From contig DCUC01000001.1 in NCBI GenBank assembly GCA_002329705.1, forward strand, positions 14,401 through 26,711: 12,311 bases of DNA. Direction: 5' to 3'. Numbering within the stretch: the first letter of the stretch is position 1; each line of letters opens with the position of its first letter. Below the pieces are notes generated by a model. That model saw only the letters and a list, made by a program, of their open reading frames with translations, was not told where the DNA came from and did no database searches. A program made the position numbers and the translations under genes. Below are positions 1-5,875 of this stretch, in pieces. Origin of the DNA: Caryophanales bacterium UBA1424 (GTDB lineage Bacteria; Bacillota_I; Bacilli_A; RFN20; CAG-826).

Positions 1-26
1 AAACTATATTTAGTTGAGGACTTATT

Positions 27-863
27 ATGAAATTATTCGGTTTAGTCGTCTTCTCTTTCTTAATCGCGGGCACGGCAGGCGCCAAAATTGACACGAATCG
101 TTCTGCCCTTCTTGGGGAGGATCCTCCTGCATTAAGCGACTATTTAGACAATTTTGGCCACACTTACACTCGCGTGACGGCTATCAACTGGACTTCCGAT
201 GCTTATAATGCCATCGTCACCAGCGGACTCAATACCTATCCTTTTACTTCGACACGGACAACCCTGTTTATTGAAAACGGACTTTATATGTATGATGATG
301 TTGAGGCCGTCAACAGCGGTTATTACACAAAAAATTCTGAATCCGATGTCATGTATCACTTTGCGCTAGAAGCCGGTAAAGACGCACGAAACAATGCCGA
401 TGCCGCTTTTTCTGACGATAGTTATAGCGGTGGAGTTGATGTCGATGAATACTATGTCGGAATGCATACCATCAACAGCAACCTCGACACTTTCACGGCC
501 TTATTTACTCACGAAAGCACTAATGAAGGCGTCATTACTTGGTCTTCGACAAGCCTTTCAGAGACGGCGATGACATTAAAAAATCTTGGTAATGTCGATG
601 AGGCTTATACTCTGGAAAAAGCGATGATGTATTTGACGGCACCCTGTTACACGAATCCGGTTATCGGAGAGGGTGAACAACCGTATTTCACCTTTAACGA
701 AGTAAAAATCATTTACAATTCGGCCGGAGAACTCATCTTCAAGCTGTACGCCAACGAGACCGCTCAGCTAAACGAGGGCAGCGGCTTATTCGCAACGGCG
801 ACGATTTCAAATCCGGGCACGACCATCGCGGCTCTTGACAGCCACATTAATCCATCCGTTTAA
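27..863 (+). CDS. Secreted protein of unknown function
   Basis: The protein has 278 aa. The ATG at 27 is preceded by GAGGA at 16-20 with six-base spacing, so the start is well supported. The N-terminus (MKLFGLVVFSFLIAGTAGA) looks like a signal peptide: one Lys, a hydrophobic core of about 13 residues, and an AGA-type signal peptidase I site near residue 19. There is no lipobox Cys, so unlike three other exported proteins here it would be released or held by other means. The mature part is rich in Thr, Ser, Asn, Asp and Tyr, has no membrane helix, and has one Cys near residue 207. That fits an extracellular, mainly beta protein. I recognise no catalytic motif or family. A strong terminator follows 17 bases after the stop, so it ends its transcript. 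The start of that transcript lies left of the window. Confidence 0.8.
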   Translation: MKLFGLVVFSFLIAGTAGAKIDTNRSALLGEDPPALSDYLDNFGHTYTRVTAINWTSDAYNAIVTSGLNTYPFTSTRTTLFIENGLYMYDDVEAVNSGYYTKNSESDVMYHFALEAGKDARNNADAAFSDDSYSGGVDVDEYYVGMHTINSNLDTFTALFTHESTNEGVITWSSTSLSETAMTLKNLGNVDEAYTLEKAMMYLTAPCYTNPVIGEGEQPYFTFNEVKIIYNSAGELIFKLYANETAQLNEGSGLFATATISNPGTTIAALDSHINPSV

Positions 864-879
864 AACGATTTCACTGATG

Positions 880-906
880 AGCCGTCTTTTATGGGGCGGC
901 TTTTTT
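880..906 (+). terminator. Intrinsic terminator of the secreted-protein gene
   Basis: The stem AGCCGTC (880-886) pairs with GGCGGCT (895-901) in 7 bp with one G-T pair and an 8-base loop. A run of six T follows (901-906). It sits 17 bases after the stop at 863 and before the next start at 925, so it separates the two transcripts. Confidence 0.85.
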
Positions 907-924
907 ATAAGACGTGGGGCAGGC

Positions 925-1557
925 ATGATTTATCAAGAGGTATTGAAACGCATTAATGCAGTTCAGAAGCTGCGCACCAAAGACATCGATGATATCGCCA
1001 AAGATTATCTAACTCGCGGCGTTGATGTCGATGACCTTTTTCCTCACATCGATGAAAACGGCGCTCTTTTTCGCATCTATCTAGTGGTATCGCTCAAACG
1101 CATTCAAAAATATGAAGATCAGATCGCTTTTATCGAGGATTTGTTTCCGCACCTTCGCGATTGGTGGCATGTCGATATTTTGCCGCAACTGCTGAAAAGG
1201 GCTCCGTCTTTTGACTATGTTTATGGTTTATCCGCAAAATATGTGCAATCCGATTTGCTGTTTGTGCGACGTTGGGGATACGTCATCTTTTTGACCGGCT
1301 TTCAAAAAGACCCCTCCCTTACAAAGAACATACTTAATCTCATGCATAATGATGCAGCCTATTATGTCCAGATGGCCGAAGCCTGGCTAATCGCCGATTT
1401 AGCTATCTATAACCCTGAGGAAATATTGCGCTTTATCGCCTCAAGAAAACTGAATTACGGAATCATCGGAAAAGCCATTCAAAAGATGTGCGACTCTTTT
1501 CGAATTAGCGACGAAATAAAAAGGCGCGCCAGAGAGCTGCGCGCCTTATATAAATAG
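925..1557 (+). CDS. AlkD-like DNA alkylation repair protein (HEAT-repeat glycosylase family)
   Basis: The protein has 210 aa. The frame is open further upstream, to a TTG at 835, but that would run through the preceding gene and its terminator, so I take the ATG at 925. Its ribosome site is only fair (GTGGGG at 914-919). The protein is all helical and matches the AlkD/AlkC fold family, which excises alkylated bases (N3-alkyladenine, N7-alkylguanine) without base flipping. Visible family marks are W80-x3-D84 in RDWWHVDIL, which corresponds to the catalytic-face Trp and Asp of Bacillus AlkD; the FVRRW segment at 113-117; YVQMAEAW with W154; and the closing KMCDSFRIS motif. Length is close to the usual 210-240 aa. 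Function is assigned by family only; some AlkD-like members bind DNA without known glycosylase activity. It converges on the MATE gene, with five bases between stops. Confidence 0.78.
   Translation: MIYQEVLKRINAVQKLRTKDIDDIAKDYLTRGVDVDDLFPHIDENGALFRIYLVVSLKRIQKYEDQIAFIEDLFPHLRDWWHVDILPQLLKRAPSFDYVYGLSAKYVQSDLLFVRRWGYVIFLTGFQKDPSLTKNILNLMHNDAAYYVQMAEAWLIADLAIYNPEEILRFIASRKLNYGIIGKAIQKMCDSFRISDEIKRRARELRALYK
1512..1547 (-). terminator. Terminator for the MATE gene, inside the AlkD-like coding sequence
   Basis: A 9-bp perfect stem, AAGGCGCGC (1521-1529) with GCGCGCCTT (1539-1547), encloses a 9-base loop. Read on the minus strand, the stem is followed directly by TTTTT-A-TTT. It therefore terminates leftward transcription from the MATE gene, whose stop is at 1563-1565. 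It lies entirely within the last codons of the AlkD-like gene. On the + strand the stem is followed by ATATAAATAG, a poor T tract. Confidence 0.8.
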
Positions 1558-1562
1558 CATTA

Positions 1563-2933
1563 TCAAGAAAGAATATCCGGAATGTGGACTTTTTCTTGCC
1601 GGATTATTTTCCAGCGCCCCATTTTAAAGTAGATAAGACAGGCGATTAAAGAAAATATGCTGGCGATCGGGTAGGCAAACGCCAAGACCGTGACTTGCGT
1701 TTCCAGGGCAAAGACGAAAACGAGAGCCAAAGGGAGGCGGATTAAGACCGTCGAAAGAACGTTTTGCATCATGGAAAAGGTCGTATGTCCCGATCCCATG
1801 AACAAGGCGTTTAGAACATAGATAAAAATGCAGATAAAGGCATCGATGGCAATGATGCGGATAAAGGAAGTGGCGTAGTTAATAATACTGGCGTCAGAAG
1901 TAAACAAGGCGGCTAACTGAGGGGCAAAGATTTCGCAGATGATGACAGCAACGCTCACGAGTACGCCATGCATGAGCAGGCCGGCTTTGGCATATTGTTT
2001 AGTGCGCTCAAGTTGATTGGCGCCTAAGTTTTGGGCCGTCGTCGCCGTCAGCGCGGCGCTAAAAGCGTTTAATGGAACAAAACAGAAGAAGGTGATTTTT
2101 TCACCGATTCCAAATCCTGAACCCGCCTCTGGTCCATAGAGATTAATAAGAGCCATGATAACAGTAAAAGACAACAGGACGACGCCATCTTGAAGAGCGA
2201 GGGGAAGACCGGTGCGCAGAGTCATTTTGGAGCACTTTCCGCTAAAGCGAATGTCGCTTTTTGATAGTGGAATCGGGAAGTTTCGAACGCGAAGATAGAT
2301 AAGCGCTGCGCTAAACGAACAAACCTGCGAGATGATGGAAGCTAGAGCCGCACCGGTCGCCCGCATCTCAAGCAAGCCGACAAACACTAAGTCAAGAGCA
2401 ATATTGACGGAAGCGGCCAGGACGAGAAAAAGAAATGGCGAACGCGAATTTCCAAAAGCGCGAAGCTGCGAGGCGATGATGTTAAAACCCATGATAAAAG
2501 GAATCCCGATAGCCGTAATTATCAAATAATTAAACCCATCAACTCGGGCCTGACCCTCGAGATTAAGCCACGACACGATAACGCCCGACAAGGAGGCCAT
2601 GATGGCGGCGATAACGATTCCGATAACTCCAAATAAGACAAACATATTGCCGATAAGTTTTTTGACTTGCTCGTGCTTTTTGGCCCCGAGGTATTGTCCG
2701 ATTAAAATGCCGCCCCCTGTCGTTAGGGCCGCAATCGTGTATGTGATGACATTCATAACCGATATGCCTCCGGCGACGGCATCGATGGCGAAAGTGTCAG
2801 TGTAATTTGAAATGATGAGCAAGTCGACAAGCCCAAACACCGAGGTCTGAAGCCACATTAAAAGAAGAGGCGTCACAAAGCGGAGCAAGGAGGGATAGAT
2901 TTTTTCGTTAAGCAAATCGACTTTGTTAGCCAT
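1563..2933 (-). CDS. MATE family multidrug/Na+ antiporter
   Basis: The protein has 456 aa, the usual length for the multidrug and toxic compound extrusion family. Hydrophobicity shows about 12 membrane helices in two halves related to each other, as in MatE-MatE proteins. The start has the family look: a short polar N-terminus (DLLNEKIYPSLLRFVTPLLL) leading into helix 1, then DAVAGGISV, TGGGILIGQYLGAKK between helices 2 and 3, and in the second half GFGIGEKI and TATTAQNLGANQLERTK. Members export cationic drugs or metabolites using Na+ or H+ gradients; the substrate cannot be told from sequence. No Shine-Dalgarno sequence precedes the ATG: the 13 bases upstream read TTTTGCGACCCCT. A TATACT -10-like box ends 13 bases before the start. 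It is divergent from the zinc-ribbon gene and convergent with the AlkD-like gene. Confidence 0.92.
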   Translation of the reverse strand: MANKVDLLNEKIYPSLLRFVTPLLLMWLQTSVFGLVDLLIISNYTDTFAIDAVAGGISVMNVITYTIAALTTGGGILIGQYLGAKKHEQVKKLIGNMFVLFGVIGIVIAAIMASLSGVIVSWLNLEGQARVDGFNYLIITAIGIPFIMGFNIIASQLRAFGNSRSPFLFLVLAASVNIALDLVFVGLLEMRATGAALASIISQVCSFSAALIYLRVRNFPIPLSKSDIRFSGKCSKMTLRTGLPLALQDGVVLLSFTVIMALINLYGPEAGSGFGIGEKITFFCFVPLNAFSAALTATTAQNLGANQLERTKQYAKAGLLMHGVLVSVAVIICEIFAPQLAALFTSDASIINYATSFIRIIAIDAFICIFIYVLNALFMGSGHTTFSMMQNVLSTVLIRLPLALVFVFALETQVTVLAFAYPIASIFSLIACLIYFKMGRWKIIRQEKVHIPDILS

Positions 2934-2946
2934 AGGGGTCGCAAAA

Positions 2947-2952
2947 AGTATA
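2947..2952 (-). promoter_or_regulatory. Possible -10 box of the MATE gene
   Basis: On the minus strand the sequence TATGATATACT (2947-2957) holds two overlapping -10-like hexamers; the better-placed one is TATACT (2947-2952). No good -35 box lies at 16-18 bases. Either hexamer would place transcription start only about 6-11 bases before the ATG at 2933. Confidence 0.35.
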
Positions 2953-3080
2953 TCATAAGCAAACTGAAGGTATGATAAAATTAGCGATGATATTTATCAG
3001 CAAGTGCCCTTTAGTAAAACTTATGTTCAAATTGTCATATCGGCAATGTTGTATGTAACAATCCAGTATGTAATGAATTG

Positions 3081-3086
3081 AGGAGA
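3081..3086 (+). promoter_or_regulatory. Ribosome binding site fixing the start at 3090
   Basis: AGGAGA lies three bases before the ATG at 3090. It would be coding sequence if translation began at the in-frame TTG at 3078, so it supports the shorter protein. Confidence 0.75.
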
Positions 3087-3089
3087 GAT

Positions 3090-3980
3090 ATGAGAAAAGG
3101 TGTGTGTCCAAACTGTCAGAAGCCAGTCGATTATGATGAAGGTCAGACAGTTCAAACTTGTCCAAGCTGCCAGAAAGATTATCTAACTAGCCAGGCCAGC
3201 AAACTATATGGCCTTTTGTATTCGCAACACGCTTCAAACGGCAACATCGCTTTAAACACATCGATGAATTTTGATAAAGCCTTAGGAGAATATGAAAAGC
3301 TTCTCGCCCTTGATGAGGAGAGCATCGATGCGGTTTTCGGCATTGCTCTCGCCAAGATCAGCTTAGCAAAATTAGGTGAAGACATCATACCCGAGCTCAT
3401 CGCTTTTCTCGATGAAAAAATTACTAAAATCATTGCAAAAGGCAATTATTTACCGGAAATTGCACGGTATTTGCTGACTTTAGGATTTCGTTACGATCGC
3501 TATTTCGAGCGCGCATCGGAAGTTTTGAAGATAAATAATCAGTATCTTGATGAAGCCGCGAAGGCACGTTTTCAGGTCGTTTTAAAACAAGCCATAACTC
3601 TATGGGAATTTATTATTGCTAATCTTGAAAAGACGGAATCTTCTGATGATTTATCAAGTGCTCAGGAAAGACTTACTAGTCTGAGAGAGGCAGATAGCGG
3701 AATTGACGCTTATCAAGTCATCTCTAAAGGCGCGGTTAAATATGAAGAAATCAAAGAAAATGCCGTCTTTGAAAATCGCGTCGCGCTTTTTAAAGTGCGC
3801 ATTGTTTTTATGATTGCGCAGATGGTATTTGTGGTCGGGGCGATCATCGGCTTTTCAATAATGATGTCAAACTATGCGACAAACCCGATTCCCGGATTGA
3901 TTGTATTTGGTGTCTTCGCCGTCTTGTTTTTAATTTCTAATATCGGTGGCCGGATTGTAAAAAATAAGTTGTCTAAATAA
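3090..3980 (+). CDS. Zinc-ribbon membrane protein of unknown function
   Basis: The protein has 296 aa. I choose the ATG at 3090 because AGGAGA (3081-3086) sits just before it; a TTG at 3078 in the same frame would overlap that site. The N-terminus carries two CxxC knuckles (C6-P-N-C9 and C24-P-S-C27), a small rubredoxin-like zinc ribbon. Residues about 30-230 are helical and charged and could be TPR-like or coiled-coil; one stretch (FDKALGEYEKLLALDEESIDA) resembles a TPR helix pair. Two hydrophobic helices follow at about 238-259 and 267-286, joined by a short loop, with a basic tail. Topology would therefore place the zinc ribbon and helical part in the cytoplasm. I recognise no enzymatic motif. 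It overlaps the convergent RdgB gene by 8 bp. Confidence 0.82.
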   Translation: MRKGVCPNCQKPVDYDEGQTVQTCPSCQKDYLTSQASKLYGLLYSQHASNGNIALNTSMNFDKALGEYEKLLALDEESIDAVFGIALAKISLAKLGEDIIPELIAFLDEKITKIIAKGNYLPEIARYLLTLGFRYDRYFERASEVLKINNQYLDEAAKARFQVVLKQAITLWEFIIANLEKTESSDDLSSAQERLTSLREADSGIDAYQVISKGAVKYEEIKENAVFENRVALFKVRIVFMIAQMVFVVGAIIGFSIMMSNYATNPIPGLIVFGVFAVLFLISNIGGRIVKNKLSK

Positions 3981-4563
3981 ATTTTTCATCCGCTAAATAA
4001 GCGAGCAATTGTTCAACCGCTTTCGCACGATGCGAATAGCGGTTTTTTTCATCCTCGCCAATCGCGGCGAAACAGGCATTGGCTTCATCGGAAAAGAAGA
4101 TGGGGTCGTAGCCAAAACCGCTATCCCCCTCAGGGCGCATAAGAATTCTCCCCAAACACTCTCCGCGAAATAAATTCAACCTTCCATGATAATTTGCGAG
4201 GGCAATTACGCAGACGAATCTGGCCTGACGATTATCGGATTTTTCAAGGCTTTTTAATATTGCCCGATTGGCTTCTGATTGGCTTTTATGCTGGGCCGCA
4301 AAGCGCGCCGAATTAAGGCCCGGAGACCCTCCAAGGGCGCTTATTTCCAAACCGGAATCGTCAGCAATGACTAAAAATTTAGTCAGTTGTGCAATATTCT
4401 CCGCTTTGATCGCCGCGTTTTCTTCATAAGATGTGCCGGTCTCCTCGATATCGCTTTTTATCGCGACATCACTTAATGAGAGAACCTCAATTGGCATATT
4501 TGCAAATAGGGAGCGATACTCTTTGATCTTATGTGAATTATTGGTGGCAAGGACGATTTTCAT
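3973..4563 (-). CDS. rdgB: XTP/dITP diphosphatase (RdgB/HAM1 family)
   Basis: The protein has 196 aa, the normal family length. It hydrolyses non-canonical purine nucleoside triphosphates (XTP, ITP, dITP) to the monophosphate and pyrophosphate, keeping deaminated bases out of DNA and RNA in the cytoplasm. Visible motifs in order: the substrate-binding start ATNNSHKIKEY (residues 6-16); E41 and D69 (in VIADDSGLEI), corresponding to the metal and catalytic residues of E. coli RdgB; GGSPGLNSARFA at 78-89; FGYDPIF at 150-156; and the nucleobase-specificity motif SHRAKA at 177-182. The ATG at 4563 is preceded by AAAGG. Its 3' end overlaps the convergent zinc-ribbon gene by 8 bp. The codons for K173 to V183 double as the opposite-strand terminator. 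Confidence 0.96.
   Translation of the reverse strand: MKIVLATNNSHKIKEYRSLFANMPIEVLSLSDVAIKSDIEETGTSYEENAAIKAENIAQLTKFLVIADDSGLEISALGGSPGLNSARFAAQHKSQSEANRAILKSLEKSDNRQARFVCVIALANYHGRLNLFRGECLGRILMRPEGDSGFGYDPIFFSDEANACFAAIGEDEKNRYSHRAKAVEQLLAYLADEKFI
4015..4049 (+). terminator. Terminator of the zinc-ribbon gene, inside rdgB
   Basis: The hairpin is AACCGCT (4015-4021) with AGCGGTT (4038-4044), continued inward by TTCGCA (4022-4027) with TGCGAA (4031-4036). It has a CGA loop and a single unpaired T at 4037. Seven T follow or overlap (4043-4049). This is the strongest hairpin in the window. It stands 34 bases after the stop at 3980, on the opposite strand to the rdgB reading frame in which it is embedded. 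Confidence 0.88.
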
Positions 4564-4582
4564 GCCTTTAAATATAGCATAT

Positions 4583-4611
4583 AATTTACTGAGTGGGCGA
4601 ATGCTTGTGAA
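4583..4611 (-). promoter_or_regulatory. Possible promoter of rdgB
   Basis: On the minus strand TTCACA (4606-4611; five of six to TTGACA) is followed after 17 bases by TAAATT (4583-4588; four of six to TATAAT). This would start transcription about 12 bases before the rdgB ATG. The 80-bp gap is shared with the divergent phosphatase gene, for which I see no convincing promoter. Confidence 0.4.
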
Positions 4612-4643
4612 ATGTAATCGGCCACTTGTGATAGGATAATTTT

Positions 4644-5792
4644 ATGAAAATCGCATCGGCAACGAAACGAATTCGCGTCAAGGGAATGTTCAGTTCGTGC
4701 GTTCTCGTTTTGCTTGTAGTTGGCTGCGCTCAGAATCTCGAAGGCAAGTTTGATAGTTTAACGATTATCGAAGGCTATAAAAATATTATTTTGATGATTG
4801 GCGACGGAATGGGCGAAAACCACATCAAAGTCACCGAGGCTTATAATCAGAAGGAAACGGCGATAACGGACAAAGCCATCATTAAAGGCTATATGACGAC
4901 CGCTTCCTCATCGTCTTCAGTCACCGACAGCGCCGCTTCGGCAACTGCCATGTCCACAGGTCAGAAAGTACCGAACAAAGCCATCGCTTATAAAAACGGA
5001 ACGAAACTCACGACGATGTCCGAATTTGCCAAAGCATATCAAAAAGGCGTCGGCATCATCGCGACCGAGACCGTGACGGGAGCGACACCGGCAGCCTTTT
5101 CAAGCCACAATCGCCAGCGGAGTAACACCGACGAAATCGCCCTTGAACAATTTCAAAGCGATATCGATTTATTTATCGGCGCCGGGAAATCTTATTTTGA
5201 TCAGCAGGTCGGTTTGATGAGTCAAAATCAGCTTAGTTACTATTCCGACTTTTTCACCTTTCAAGATGATCTCGATTCAGCGAGTATTTCACATAGCAAC
5301 TTTGCTTCGAGGTTCTTGGCAGCTTTTGATACAATTTCGACGACGATTACCACACCTCAATCACCGACTTTATCCGATATTGTTGATGTCTCCTTAAACT
5401 ATCTCTCAAGTCGATATGCGGAAGAAGGTTTTTTTGCTTTAATCGAGGGAAGTCACATCGATAAAAGAGCGCATGACGGCGATATTTTTGGCATGATCGA
5501 GCAGCTAAACGGGTTTGATCGGGCGGTCGGTGAAGCGGTGGACTGGGCAAGGGAGCACGGCGACACTTTTGTGATGGTGACGGCCGATCACGAAACGGGT
5601 GGTCTTAAATACGACGGCGAAGTTAAAAGTGAAATTAATGATGGGATGTTTTCAAGCGGCGGACACACATCCGTAAATGTTCCCTTCTATCTATACAATA
5701 ATGATAATTTGTCCTTCATATCCGCCGATGACGTTATTGATAACACCGATGTCGCCAAGCTCTTGCGCGCCATGATTCGCGCCCAGAAATAA
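4644..5792 (+). CDS. Alkaline phosphatase (PhoA family), lipoprotein
   Basis: The protein has 382 aa. It hydrolyses phosphomonoesters outside the membrane, releasing phosphate. The N-terminus has basic residues (KRIRVKG), a hydrophobic core and the lipobox LVVGC with Cys28, so it should be lipid-anchored. Catalytic marks are all present: D54 in LMIGDGMG; the nucleophile Ser96 in TDSAASATA; T148 in GATPAAFSSH; E269, D273 and H277 in EGSHIDKRAHDGD; D315-H316 in VTADHETGG; and H341 in SGGHTSVNVP. The position matching Asp153 of the E. coli enzyme (third metal site) is Gly146. AGGAT at 4633-4637 precedes the ATG. A second ATG at 4686, with AAGGGA upstream, would remove the basic n-region and is less likely. 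It lies 83 bases before the beta-propeller lipoprotein, with no terminator between, so the two may be cotranscribed. Confidence 0.93.
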   Translation: MKIASATKRIRVKGMFSSCVLVLLVVGCAQNLEGKFDSLTIIEGYKNIILMIGDGMGENHIKVTEAYNQKETAITDKAIIKGYMTTASSSSSVTDSAASATAMSTGQKVPNKAIAYKNGTKLTTMSEFAKAYQKGVGIIATETVTGATPAAFSSHNRQRSNTDEIALEQFQSDIDLFIGAGKSYFDQQVGLMSQNQLSYYSDFFTFQDDLDSASISHSNFASRFLAAFDTISTTITTPQSPTLSDIVDVSLNYLSSRYAEEGFFALIEGSHIDKRAHDGDIFGMIEQLNGFDRAVGEAVDWAREHGDTFVMVTADHETGGLKYDGEVKSEINDGMFSSGGHTSVNVPFYLYNNDNLSFISADDVIDNTDVAKLLRAMIRAQK

Positions 5793-5862
5793 TAAATAAA
5801 AGAAATTTCATAAAAAAAACGTCAGATCACTTGTCTATATAGGTGTCGAGCGATTTATTAGC

Positions 5863-5868
5863 AAGGAG
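5863..5868 (+). promoter_or_regulatory. Ribosome binding site of the beta-propeller gene
   Basis: AAGGAG stands seven bases before the ATG at 5876. It selects that ATG over upstream in-frame alternative start codons from 5843, which lack such a site. Confidence 0.85.
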
Positions 5869-5875
5869 ATCAATT

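Noticed and set aside
835..924. Upstream extension of the AlkD-like protein from a TTG at 835
   Set aside because: It overlaps the end of the preceding gene and crosses a strong terminator. The added residues are not AlkD-like, and the ATG at 925 starts the family homology.
1575..1610. Possible + strand terminator for the AlkD-like gene inside the MATE 3' end
   Set aside because: ATCCGG/CCGGAT can pair, but the loop is 18 bases and the tail is only TATTTT. It is too weak to list beside the other hairpins.
4686..5792. Alkaline phosphatase starting at the second ATG (4686)
   Set aside because: AAGGGA upstream is suggestive, but the shorter form loses all basic residues before the hydrophobic core of the lipoprotein signal. 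The first ATG keeps KRIRVK.
5793..5875. Terminator or promoter between the phosphatase and propeller genes
   Set aside because: No hairpin with a T tract is seen. The A-rich stretch and TTGTCT/TATATA elements do not line up at acceptable spacing.
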